Assembly (NCBI GenBank): GCA_963717085.1 | Contig: CAVQVM010000002.1 | Span: 62,001-126,000 of the forward strand | Reading direction: 5' to 3' | Length of the DNA stretch: 64,000 nt | Origin: DASQUK01 sp963717085 | Lineage (GTDB): Bacteria > Actinomycetota > Acidimicrobiia > Acidimicrobiales > VFJN01 | Shown here: positions 35,832-44,945 of the stretch, in pieces | Numbering within the stretch: position 1 is the first letter of the stretch | Layout: each line of letters begins with the position of its first letter | Made by a program: the position numbers and the translations under genes | The notes under the pieces: generated by a model | Databases searched by the model: none | Told to the model about the DNA's origin: nothing | Seen by the model: only the letters and a program-made list of their open reading frames with translations

Positions 35832-35853
35832 GTCCCCCCTCCGACACGACTAA
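35832..35853 (+). repeat. Right attachment site core (attR)
   Basis: 22-bp perfect match to attL at 6934-6955. Similarity continues rightwards with mismatches because a homologous recombinase gene also abuts this copy. The tRNA sequence to the left of the core is absent, as expected for the distal end of a tRNA-integrated element. Confidence 0.88.
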
Positions 35854-36212
35854 GGACACGGCCCAGGTCGGCCGTGGCGACCACCGTCTTGTCCGCCGGG
35901 TGGTAGACGAGGCGGAGCCCGAGGCGGTGGTAGATGCTCGCCTTCTCAGGCGGCGTCGCCTCGCTGAGGACAGAGCCGAGGCCTCCGAGTTCCTTGAGCT
36001 GAAGTCGACCTTTCCCCCCGATCTCGGGGAGCCACAGCTCGATCCCGAAGTGGTGGAGCAGCGGGTAGGTGGTCGAGTATTGGATCGGCGCGCCGAATGC
36101 CCGGGTGAACTAGCCGACCACGATGGCGTCCCAGGCATTGGCACCGGAGCGCAACTCTCGGAGGAGTCGGCCGGTCTCGGGTCGACGGGGCCAGGGCAGG
36201 GCGCGCGTGCCA
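35854..36212 (-). pseudogene. Second serine recombinase, internally deleted remnant
   Basis: The minus strand carries a piece equivalent to residues about 60-125 of the integrase at 6930 (ending SGGKVDFSS in one frame). It is joined directly to the region equivalent to its last 70 residues running into the att core. About 350 central residues are missing, the frame shifts, and a TAG replaces a Glu codon of the GEFARAFG motif. It is the decayed integrase of an older element at the same tRNA. Confidence 0.85.
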
Positions 36213-36220
36213 AGGTCCAG

Positions 36221-36240
36221 GCTAGTGGGCGCCCACTAGC
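36221..36240. promoter_or_regulatory. Perfect 20-bp palindrome overlapping the lipoprotein stop codon
   Basis: GCTAGTGGGC followed by its exact reverse complement, with no spacer. The TAG stop of the lipoprotein gene lies inside it. A 12-bp half (GCTAGTGGGCGC) recurs at about 40614, 12 bases after the histidine kinase stop. It may be a bidirectional transcription stop or protein site. Confidence 0.6.
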
Positions 36241-38386
36241 CCCGGGGTGAACTCGACCAGCTCGGTGCCGCCGTCTCCGCCGGACGTCTGGACCTCGTGG
36301 ATCTTGCCGACACCCGGCGCGTAGTACTTGCTCTCCACCGTCTCGGGCTCGAGGGGCGTCCACTCCTGGATCACCACAACGTCGTGGTAGTCGCCGAGGC
36401 CGATGGACTGTGTTGCTCCCACCTGCTCGACCCGGGCGAGGTCCTCGGCCCGGCCGGGCTGGTAGGTCTGCCGGTAGGCGTCGCCGACAGTCGGCGTGGC
36501 GCGCATGAAGATCCCGGGGAGCGCGCCGTCGACGCCGGCTTGCCACGACCCTTCGGTGGCCTGCAGCACGCCGTTCTCGTACTCCTTGGTGTCCTCGCCC
36601 AGGTACCAGACGTTGCCCTCGCGGTCTTGCGCGTACCAGTCGAGCGTCTCCGCGGCCAGCTCGCCGTGGACGTAGTTGGTGTCGCTGACGCCGACCGCCG
36701 AGATCCCGAGGATCTCCTTGCGCGTCGTGGTCACCGCCAGCTCGATGCGAGTGTGCTCGCCGTCGACGACCCCCTCGTAGGTCCAGCGGGCACCGGGCCG
36801 GAGCGGCAGGTACGGATTGTCGATGGCATGCACGAAGTCGGCGGGATCCAGCGTCGGCCGGTAGTTCCCGCCGTCGCCGGGATCGATCACGGCGTTGTCC
36901 GGCGAGCCGCGCCTCGCCCCCGCGGCACTCCCGGCGCTCGCGGAGGCGGGCGCGTTGTTCGACCCGGTGGCGCCGTCGATGCCCGCAAGGGTCTCCCGGA
37001 GGGCCTCCGCCTCTTCCTCCCCGGCCGCTGGATCGCCGTCGATCACGGTGTTCCGGAGCTCGATCAGGTGCACGTCGATGGCGATGAGATCTGGCTGGTC
37101 GAGCGTGTGCACGAACCGGTCCCGAATGAACTCCAGGGTGGTGACATCACCCCTCATGCCGTCCAGGTCGCCGGCGGCGGCGTCGACGACCAACTGGCGG
37201 GCCCACAGCTCGAACCGGGCCCGGTCGATGTCGGCGACCGGGCGGTAGCGGAGCTGGAGATCGGTCGCAGACTGGGCGACGTCGATCGCGGCGGTGCCCG
37301 CCTGCGCCCGATCGCGGGCGTCGATCGCCGCGCCCAGGTCGGCGAGCGCCCTGTCCATCTCGGTCGCGAGGTAGGGCGGCACCTCCCCACCGCTGTAGGT
37401 GCGCCAGGCGGCGGTGACGAGCTCGAGCGCGGCGGCTGCCGAGTCCCAGTCCCCCGAGCGGACGGCCTCGAACGCCTCGTCGGCACCCGTCGAGAGGGCC
37501 TCGAGGTCGGCCGGCACGTCGACGTCGAGAGCGTTCGCCGGCACGGCGAGGGCCAGAGCCTCCACGTCGCCCTCGTGGGCCGAGTAGAACTCCCCGTAGC
37601 CGGGCGCGAAGACCTTGTCGCTGTAGGTGCCGTCGAGATGCAGCTCGCGACCGACGAGCGCCCCCGCGACCGGACCGGCAGGCCCATCGACGGTCTTGTC
37701 GATGGTCGTGACTTCGACCTCCTCGAACGCCACCGGCGGGACGTTCTCGGCCCGGTGCACGTCGCCGACCTGCGGCTCGCCCGGCATGATCATCGCCGGC
37801 GGGCCGTCGACACCGCCAGCCACGCGCCCTCGGTGCTGTCGATGAAGCCGTCCTCGTTGAAATCCCACAACTCCTCGCCGAAGTACCAGACCGAGCCGTC
37901 GTCGGCCTGGGCGTAGTAGTCGAGCGCCACCTCCTCGATGCGCCCGTCCAGATAGGCGAAGTACTGCGAGATGCGCGTCTCGACCTGCTCGCCATCGCCC
38001 CACTCGACGATCCTCGTCTCGGGCAGGAGCGTGGTCTCGGTGTGGAACGGCTTGCCCTCCACCTCGCCACTGAAGACGACCGAGTGCAGCTCGCTGATCG
38101 GGAACAGCGGGTTGGTGATGTTGGTCGGGTCGGAGAATGTCGGCGCCGCGACGTCGACGCGATCGCTCTCAGGTGCCAGCGGCAGCTCGGCGAACCCGGC
38201 GGCCGCGAGGTCGGCGTCGGTCGGCTGCGGGATGGTGTCGCCGGATCCCGCCGACGCCCCGCCGGACGAGCTGCCGCCGGCGCACGCCGCGCCGAGGCCG
38301 GCGACCACCAGAGCGGCAGCCACCGCGGTCCGCAGCATGCCGGCTGCGGGCCCCCGTGACCCGCCATGGATCGTTGAACGCGTCAT
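36222..38386 (-). pseudogene. Large secreted lipoprotein with two related domains, frameshifted
   Basis: ATG 38386 begins a basic N-terminus, then TAVAAALVVAGLGAACAGG, a lipoprotein signal with the modified Cys. Domain A (FPISELHSVVFSG, DYYAQADDGSVWYFGEELWD) runs to 37800, where one base is missing in GTGGCTGGCG. The other frame resumes DGPPAMIMPGEPQVGD, a helical middle and domain B (AETLDWYAQDREGNVWYLGE, GVDGALPGIFM) to TAG 36222. Domain A matches the protein at 42640 and domain B that at 44946. Restored length would be about 720 residues. Function unknown. Confidence 0.8.
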
Positions 38387-38570
38387 TGGTCCACCTCTTG
38401 CTCGGACGATCGGGAACGGACGGTCGGCATGGTGCGGGATCCCACCTGAGGACCCACTGAATGCACGGGCCATCAACGAGGCCGGCGGAGATCGCACCCC
38501 TGTCGCGGGATACGGCGCGCGGCCGACATTCAGCGGGCGTTCAACCGGGTGGGCCGATGATTACCCCCTG

Positions 38571-39248
38571 ATGCGGATCCTCGTGATCGAAGACGACAAG
38601 CACCTCGCCGGCTCGGTGCGGCGCGGCCTGCGGGCCGAGGGCTTCGCCGTCGACATCGCGCTCGACGGCACGGAGGGCTTCTGGAGGGCGTCGGAGTGCG
38701 TCTACGACGCCATCGTGTGCGACATCATGCTTCCGGCGATGAGCGGATATCAGCTGTGCAGCGAGCTCCGCGCAAACGGCAACTGGACACCGATCCTGAT
38801 GCTCACCGCCAAGGACGGCGAGCTCGACGAGGCCGAGGCGCTCGACACCGGCGCCGACGACTTCCTGTCGAAGCCGTTCTCGTACGTGGTGCTCGTGGCC
38901 CACCTGCGGGCCCTGCTGCGACGCGGCAGCCGAGAGCGGCCCACCATCCTCACCGCCGGCGACCTCCGCCTCGATCCCGCGGGACACCGGGTCTGGCGGG
39001 CGGAAAGCCCGATCGCGCTGTCGGCCCGCCAGTTCTCCTTGCTGGAGTACCTGATGCGGCGGGCGGGCGAGGCCGTGTCGAAGGCCGACATCCTCGATCA
39101 CGTCTGGGACTTCGCGTTCGACGGCGACCCCAACATCGTCGAGGTCTACATCCGCCAGCTGCGCCGCAAGATCGACGAGCCGTTCGGGCGCCGCGCCATC
39201 GAGACGATCCGGCTCGTCGGCTACCGGCTGGACCGCGATGGCGGCTGA
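38571..39248 (+). CDS. OmpR-family response regulator
   Basis: 225 residues. Receiver domain with acidic pair E7/D8/D9, phospho-acceptor Asp51 (IVCDIMLP), Thr79 and Lys101 (LSKPF). Winged-helix effector domain with ALSARQFSLLEYLMRRAGEA and VEVYIRQLRRKID. It overlaps the kinase start by 11 bp. It lies divergent to one secreted lipoprotein gene and upstream of two more, which are reasonable targets. Confidence 0.96.
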   Translation: MRILVIEDDKHLAGSVRRGLRAEGFAVDIALDGTEGFWRASECVYDAIVCDIMLPAMSGYQLCSELRANGNWTPILMLTAKDGELDEAEALDTGADDFLSKPFSYVVLVAHLRALLRRGSRERPTILTAGDLRLDPAGHRVWRAESPIALSARQFSLLEYLMRRAGEAVSKADILDHVWDFAFDGDPNIVEVYIRQLRRKIDEPFGRRAIETIRLVGYRLDRDGG

Positions 39249-40602
39249 GCGTCGGCGACGGCGGGGCACGATGCGCACCCGCACGACCGTGGCCGCAACC
39301 CTCATCCTGGGGCTCACGCTCGCCATCGGCGGCGCCGCGATGCTGTCGCTGTTGCGGCGATCGCTGGTCGCCAACATCGACGACATCGCCGACGTCCGCG
39401 CCGACGACATCGCCGCGCTGGCTCGCGACGGCCGACTTCCCGACACCCTCGGCCTCGAAGACGATGCGGTCGTGCAGGTTGTCGACGGCACGGGCCGGGT
39501 CATCGCCGCCAGCCCTAACGTGAGCAGCGACACGCCAGTCGCTGACCTTCGCCCGCGGGGCACGGCACCCGTCGGCCGAACAGTCGACGACCTCCCCGGT
39601 GTCGGCGGCCGGTACCGCCTGCTCGGCGTGAGGGCGCCGTCACCCGACGGGCGCGTGACGATCTACGTCGCCACCAACCTCGAACCCGCCGAGGAGACGC
39701 TCACATTCGTGCGGCGCGGCCTGCTCGTGGCCGCCCCGCTCCTGCTCGGGCTCGTCGCCGCGATGACGTGGATCACCGTCGGGCGAGCGCTGCACCCGGT
39801 CGAGGCGATACGTGCCCGGGTCGCCCATCTGTCGAGCAACGACCTGGACCAACGGGTCCCCGTTCCACCGACCGGCGACGAGATCGGACGCCTGGCCGCC
39901 ACGATGAACGCGATGCTGGACCGGCTCGAAACCGCCGCCAACAAGCAGCACCGCTTCGTCGCCGATGCCTCCCACGAGCTGCAGAGCCCCCTGGCAGCCG
40001 CACGCGCCGACCTCGAGGTCGCCCTGGCCCATCCCGAAGCGACCGACTGGCCCGACACCGCCCGGGCCCTGCTCGACGAGAACCGGCACATGGAACGGCT
40101 CGTCGCCGACCTCCTCTTCGTTGCCCGCGCCGACGGTGTAGCTCCGCAGGCGTCGTCCAGGCCTGTGGATCTGCACGAGGTCGTCTTCGACGAGGTCTCG
40201 CGGTTCACCGGCTCCGACCACGTTCCCATCGACACCGCGAACCTCGCCGGGGCGTTCGTCGTCGGCCGCCGCGACGACCTGGCCCGGGCCGTCCGCAACC
40301 TGCTCGACAACGCGCAGCACCATGCCACGTCGGCCGTCACGATCGAGCTGAGCAACGGTGACGGCACCGTCTCGCTGGCGGTCGACGACGACGGGCCCGG
40401 AGTCCACCCGAACGACCGCGACCGGATCTTCGAACGCTTCGCGCGCCTGGACGGCGCGCGTACCCGTGATGGGGGCGGCACCGGGCTGGGTCTCGCCATC
40501 GTCAGGGAGATCGTCGAGCATCACAGTGGCACCGTCGCCGTGCACGACCGCGCCGGCGGCTCGCGTGGGGCGCGCTTCGTAGTCACCTTGCCCTCGGACT
40601 GA
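39238..40602 (+). CDS. HisKA-type sensor histidine kinase
   Basis: 454 residues. Membrane helix 1 (VAATLILGLTLAIGGAAML), an external loop of about 125 residues, helix 2 (LLVAAPLLLGLVAAMTWITV), HAMP linker, then the phospho-His box FVADASHELQSPLAAARADL. The catalytic domain has N box RNLLDNAQHHA and G boxes DDDGPGVHPNDR and GGGTGLGLAIV. Note SHELQSP in place of the common SHELRTP. Cognate partner is the overlapping response regulator. Confidence 0.96.
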   Translation: MAAERRRRRGTMRTRTTVAATLILGLTLAIGGAAMLSLLRRSLVANIDDIADVRADDIAALARDGRLPDTLGLEDDAVVQVVDGTGRVIAASPNVSSDTPVADLRPRGTAPVGRTVDDLPGVGGRYRLLGVRAPSPDGRVTIYVATNLEPAEETLTFVRRGLLVAAPLLLGLVAAMTWITVGRALHPVEAIRARVAHLSSNDLDQRVPVPPTGDEIGRLAATMNAMLDRLETAANKQHRFVADASHELQSPLAAARADLEVALAHPEATDWPDTARALLDENRHMERLVADLLFVARADGVAPQASSRPVDLHEVVFDEVSRFTGSDHVPIDTANLAGAFVVGRRDDLARAVRNLLDNAQHHATSAVTIELSNGDGTVSLAVDDDGPGVHPNDRDRIFERFARLDGARTRDGGGTGLGLAIVREIVEHHSGTVAVHDRAGGSRGARFVVTLPSD

Positions 40603-41289
40603 CCGGACCGCGTGCTAGTGGGCGCTCGCGGAGTTCGGTGGATGGATCTGGCCGGCGAGATGTCATCGTCGGCTCGTTCGAGGTCACGCTTCCGGCAACC
40701 GACCCGCCCGCGGCCATGACGGTCACGGTTCCGCGCAATTCGTCGCCTCGCTCGACGCTGGCAGGCATGGGTTCGAGGTTCTGGCCATCGACGCCAGCGG
40801 GAACCAGACGATCACAGCCGGGTCCTTCACCAAGTAGCTATCCCGATCTCGACTCGAGAGCCGAGACGGCAGAGCCGCTCCATCGGTTCTCCAACCTCTG
40901 CTCCACCGCAGGGTTAGCCACGACCGCGCGTAGGCGGGGCGTCTTGGTTCGCGAAAGACCCTCCTGAGCTGGGAGGATGTGTGTTGACCACAGACATCGG
41001 TTGCGCCAGTTCGGGAGGGGTCTCGGGAGCGAACCGCCCAGGCTGGTCCGGCGGTGCTCGGTGACGGGCGATGGTCAGGGGGGTTGGTCTCGCATGCCGG
41101 GCTGGTGTGGCTTGTGCTGGTGTCCAAACAGTTCAACCCCGGCCGGTCAGCGACGAAGCGGCTGCCTGCTCCGGCAGGAGCAAGGACGCGACGTGGTTCC
41201 GAGTTCGCCGTCTCCGGCGCTGCGGCCCCTGTCGAGGGCGGGTGCCGCCCGGGTCAGGGACTCAACGATCCTGGTGTCGTACGGGGAAC
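40603..41289. other. Gene-poor region with a possible secreted-protein remnant
   Basis: At about 40733-40838 a plus frame ends SAQFVASLDAGRHGFEVLAI DASGNQ-type sequence, like the tail of an Ig-like/fibronectin-like repeat, stopping at TAG 40838. No start or upstream domain is readable. Nothing else is supported in this 690 bp. Confidence 0.35.
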
Positions 41290-41619
41290 TCAGTCGTCGT
41301 TCTCGCTGTCGTTGGGACCGTCGTCGTCGGCCTCATGGCCGATGACGTTGAAGTTCTTGTCGAGATTGACCTCGACCTGGCTGCCGTCATCGAGGCGGAC
41401 CTCGACGCTGTAGGTGGCGCCGTCGTCGCCGCCTTCGGTCTCGACGACGGTGCCACCGCCGGTCTCCTCCAAGGCGGCCGCGGTCGCTCTGTCGAGGGTT
41501 GAGCCGGTCAGCGGTTGCTCGTCGTCGCCGCTCGTGGCGGCGACAGCGGCGCCGGTGCCAACGCCGATCAGGGCGACGGCGGCCACCGTACCCGTGAGCC
41601 ATCTGGTCTTGGGCTGCAT
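41290..41619 (-). CDS. Secreted PepSY-like small protein
   Basis: 109 residues from ATG 41619, AAAGGG upstream. Signal peptide RWLTGTVAAVALIGVGTGAA, then STLDRATAAALEETGGGTVV, DGATYSVEVRLDDGSQVEVN and LDKNFNVIG, the helix-strand layout of PepSY domains, and an Asp/Glu-rich tail. PepSY proteins are found in the cell envelope and may restrain proteases or sense; the acidic tail may bind cations. ATG 41655 is an alternative start. Confidence 0.85.
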   Translation of the reverse strand: MQPKTRWLTGTVAAVALIGVGTGAAVAATSGDDEQPLTGSTLDRATAAALEETGGGTVVETEGGDDGATYSVEVRLDDGSQVEVNLDKNFNVIGHEADDDGPNDSENDD

Positions 41620-42029
41620 CGGTATGCCCTTTCGTTGCGCGCATCCGTTCGACACGCATCAGTTCGGTGTCGCGTCCGACCCCACGGTGCCTGTCGAGGC
41701 CTGAACCGGTGCTGAACGCCCTGGCGTAGCTCGCTCGAGCAGATATGGCTGGGCCCTCGATGAGGAGCCTTCACGCCGACGGAGTGGAGCACGCCATGGA
41801 CGCGGCTGCGACCGTCTCGTGGCGCGGCGGCGGCGTCCTCGCCCGTCGCGGTGTCCTCGTCCTCCGCTGAAGTTCTCAGTTGCTCTTGCTGCGTCTCGAT
41901 GTCAGACGTCGGCCCGGGGCGTGCATGTGCAGTCCAAGCTCGCGCTCCACCGCCGATGCCACGTGATCTGCCGGCCCCGAGCCGATTCGGGGCGCAGAAG
42001 GCTTGTCCTCGGTCGTAGCTTCGTCAGCG
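41620..42029. other. No gene recognised
   Basis: About 400 bp between the PepSY gene and the IS630 remnant with no frame showing recognisable domains or start signals. Confidence 0.4.
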
Positions 42030-42236
42030 CTTCTTCAGTCCGTCGAGGATCTCGTTGGCGGTCTCGTGCTACACGAACGGGCGGGGTTGTCGTTCCAAGC
42101 GGTGAAACCAGGCCTCGAGGTCGTCGTTGAGCGCCCGGATGGTGCGGTGAGTGGAGCTCGGCGAGCCAGCGCTCGACCAAGTGGAGCAACGACGAACTGG
42201 TCGACGTGAAGTGGAACGTGACGCGGGGCTGGCGGA
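42030..42236 (-). mobile_element. IS630-type transposase C-terminal remnant
   Basis: Minus strand: FHFTSTSSSLLHLVERWLAE (the last catalytic Glu region), then in a second frame HRTIRALNDDLEAWFHRLER, then after a TAG at a Trp position HETANEILDGLKKR. Three lesions in about 70 codons; the N-terminal two thirds are absent. Confidence 0.75.
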
Positions 42237-42639
42237 GCAGCCTCGTTGTTGATCTCGGGAGCCCTGTGGGTGTTCTGTGCCGTCGTCACCGGCGAGGACC
42301 GACGCCGATCGACACCGGATCGGGCCCGAGGGCATGACCGACTGGTGCGGGTTCACAGCCGCCATGTGCTCGGTCCCCGCCCGGGCAGACCTGATGGCGG
42401 AGGCTTGACCGTCGCCACCGCGGAATTCAGCGGGTGGTCAGCGATCGACTGGCATCGTTCCGGGTGATGACCGGTCCCATCGTGGGACCCTGCGGTGGCA
42501 CGCAACCCCGGTGGCCGCTGCTGTAGCCCGAGCGCGAGGTGGATCACATGGACCACCAGAGAGGTGACCATAGACACCGGATCGGGGGGCTCGCCGTTCG
42601 TCGACGATCCTGATCGCAGGCGGCCTGGCAGGGGCGCTC

Positions 42640-43974
42640 GTGGCGGCGTCGTGCAGCGATTCTGGTGGGTCGGGTTCGGGGGCCTCGGGCTCGACGACGA
42701 CGGCGGTGGAGACGGTTGCCCCAGTGACACTCGCGACCGTTCCCCGGAGCGAGCGGGTCGACCTCGACACGCCCACGTTCACCGATCCGACCACCGTCGA
42801 TAACCCGCTGTTCCCGATCAGCAACCAGCACTCGGCCGTCTACCTGGGGAACGATGAAGGCAATGCACTCAAGGTCGAGGTCACGCTCCTGCCCGAGCTC
42901 AAGAAGATCGAAGTGGACGGCCAGACGACCGAGGTGCTGGTCTCGCAGTTCGTATCGTTCGTGGGCGGGCGCGTCGACGAGGTCACGTTCGACTGGTATG
43001 CGCAGGACGACGAGGGCGTGGTGTGGTTCTTCGGCGAGGACGTGACTCGCTACGAGGACGGCGTCGTCCTCGACCACGAGGGCAGCTGGCTCGCCGGCGA
43101 TGACGGCCCGCCGGCGATGATCATGCCCGCCCAGCCTCGGCTCGGTGACGTGTTCCGGTCGGAGAACATCCCCGACTTCATCCTCGAGGAGGTCGTGGTG
43201 CAGGACCTCGGGGTGACCGTGCCCGGCCCGCGGGGCCCGATCGATGGCGCGATGCTGGGCCAGGAGCTCCACATCTACGAGGGCCTGGCCGAGAACAAGA
43301 CGTTCGCACCCGGCTACGGCGAGTTCACCTCGGGCATCGGGAGCAACGTCGAGACGATGGCACTTGCCGCTCCCGTCGACGCCCTGCCGGGCCCGCCACC
43401 GGCGGAGCTCACCGCCATCTCGAATGGCGCCATCGACATCCTGGATGCCGCCGAGACCGAGAACTGGGCCGGGGTGAGGGCGGCGCTCGGGGCGATGAAC
43501 GCGCAGTGGGCCACCCATAGGGCGACGGGCAACGTACCGCCGCTGCTCGCCATCCAGATGGACCGCGCACTCGAGGCGGTCGCCGGCGACCCGCTGTCTC
43601 CCGCCCTCGACGACCGCAATGTCGAGGGGGTGCGCGAGTCCGCGGTCAATGTGGCTCAGGCCAGCCTCGACCTCCAGTTGCAGTACCGATCGCCGGCCGA
43701 GATCGACCTCGCCCGGTTCGGCTTGTGGGCCCGCCAGCTGGTGGTCGACAGCAGCAGCAAGGAGCCAGACCCCGGCCACATCGCCGGCGACGTCACCACA
43801 TTGGAGCTGATCTGGGATCGCATCGCCCACACCCTGGACGACACCGCGGTCAGCGACATCGAGAGCCGGCTCGCCGACCTCCGCGCCGCAGCCGACACCG
43901 AGGACGTCGCCGCCGCGACCGACGCCGCCCCACGATTAGTCGAGACCGTCTCCAGCATCAATCCTCCCGCCTGA
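42640..43974 (+). CDS. Secreted lipoprotein paralogue, domain A type
   Basis: 444 residues from GTG 42640. In the same frame upstream, ILIAGGLAGALVAASCSDSG reads as a lipoprotein signal peptide, but a start for it exists only in another frame at ATG 42548, so one base is probably missing near 42603. The domain has FPISNQHSAVYLGNDEGNAL, FDWYAQDDEGVVWFFGEDVT and GSWLAGDDGPPAMIMPAQPR, then a helical C-terminal half (QWATHRATGNVPPLLAIQMD, LDLQLQYRSPAEIDLARFGL). Colinear with domain A plus middle of the protein at 36222. Function unknown. Confidence 0.8.
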   Translation: MAASCSDSGGSGSGASGSTTTAVETVAPVTLATVPRSERVDLDTPTFTDPTTVDNPLFPISNQHSAVYLGNDEGNALKVEVTLLPELKKIEVDGQTTEVLVSQFVSFVGGRVDEVTFDWYAQDDEGVVWFFGEDVTRYEDGVVLDHEGSWLAGDDGPPAMIMPAQPRLGDVFRSENIPDFILEEVVVQDLGVTVPGPRGPIDGAMLGQELHIYEGLAENKTFAPGYGEFTSGIGSNVETMALAAPVDALPGPPPAELTAISNGAIDILDAAETENWAGVRAALGAMNAQWATHRATGNVPPLLAIQMDRALEAVAGDPLSPALDDRNVEGVRESAVNVAQASLDLQLQYRSPAEIDLARFGLWARQLVVDSSSKEPDPGHIAGDVTTLELIWDRIAHTLDDTAVSDIESRLADLRAAADTEDVAAATDAAPRLVETVSSINPPA

Positions 43975-44177
43975 CGCGACCGCGGACTCCACGTGGCGAC
44001 CTTCACGGGCGCTCGGCATTCCTCAGCATCCTGCCCGCACACGACAGAATCCATCGTCGGCGACGGGACTGTCCGATCTCCTATGGAGGCGGGCGTGATG
44101 GCTTCATGGTCAGGTGGCGGCCTGGATGCGGTAGCCGTAGTGGATGGTGAGTGCGTTGAGGATGGGCTTCCGTCGAC
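43975..44177. other. No gene recognised
   Basis: Short stretch between a lipoprotein gene and the nitroreductase-like remnant; nothing supported. Confidence 0.3.
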
Positions 44178-44681
44178 TTGCCGGAGCGGGAGGCGTCGGC
44201 GGTCGAGGGTGCTCTCGGGCCGCGTGGACGCTGCGCCGGGGTCGTGGGGGCTCCCGGATTGGCGGCCCATCTCTGCCTCGATCAGCCGCTCGGCGGCGAC
44301 GGTGCCTTCGACACCTTCCACTGCGTGGCGCTCGGCGACGTCATCGAGGGAAGTGGTGTCCGTGGCTACCGGTCGGCCCTGCTCGAAGCGGGCACCGTCA
44401 TGGGTCGCCTCCACCTTGCGGTCTACGCGCTCGGTCATAGCGCCAGCGGCATCACCTTCTACGACGACGAGGTGTCGGCCTTCCTCGAAACCGAAGCGTC
44501 CCCGATGCTGGTCACCACGGTCGGCATAGCCAGCTCCCGGCCCCGTCCCGGTAACCGCCCGGGCCGAGATGGACCGGCTACAGACCCAGCTCACCTGAGC
44601 CGGACCCGGCACAAGGCACGCCATACCGCCCACACGTGTGCTGGGAGGCGGCGGCTGCTGCCCCGGATGACCGTTGGCTGA
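44178..44681 (+). pseudogene. Nitroreductase-family C-terminal remnant
   Basis: The middle of this frame, RSALLEAGTVMGRLHLAVYA then LGHSASGITFYDDEVSAFLE, matches the C-terminal flavin-binding helix and strand of nitroreductase/SagB-like proteins (LEAG..G.RLYLAA..LGL.A.G...FYDDEV..FL). Sequence before residue 40 and after residue 115 does not fit the family, and the N-terminal FMN-binding arginine region is missing. Confidence 0.55.
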
Positions 44682-44945
44682 ATCCGCGCTGAACAGAGCG
44701 ACCGCCTTCAGGCTTGGTTCAGCGTGCCAGCGTGAGGATCTCGGCGACCAGGAAGGGGGGACCGATTGAAACGAGTGACCAGCCTGGGTTGCGGCGGTAC
44801 GCCCTATGTCTATGAAGGCGTGCGGGACGGCCAGCCCAGAACCAGCGAGACCACAAATGTTCGCGACGACCCCGCTCAGCCCCCACGAGCTTGCTCCTCC
44901 CACCCGGGAGGCGTCCGAAGCCATCCAACCGAAGGAATGCCACCA
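44682..44945. other. Upstream region of the third lipoprotein gene
   Basis: No gene supported. TTCAGGCTTGGTTCAGCGTG at 44707-44726 contains a direct TTCAGnnTTGG/TTCAG repeat that could be a response-regulator site; the real ribosome site GAAGGA precedes ATG 44946. Confidence 0.35.

Noticed and set aside
36297..37916. 539-codon plus-strand frame opposite the lipoprotein gene
   Set aside because: Composition is typical of an antisense shadow; the minus strand shows the lipoprotein signal and paralogous domains.
13979..42080. Repeated TAG codons in otherwise good frames (13979, 20392, near 36108 and in the IS630 remnant), suggesting amber recoding
   Set aside because: All occur in genes with other lesions, intact genes use TAG as a normal stop, and no pyrrolysine or suppressor machinery is visible; decay explains them.
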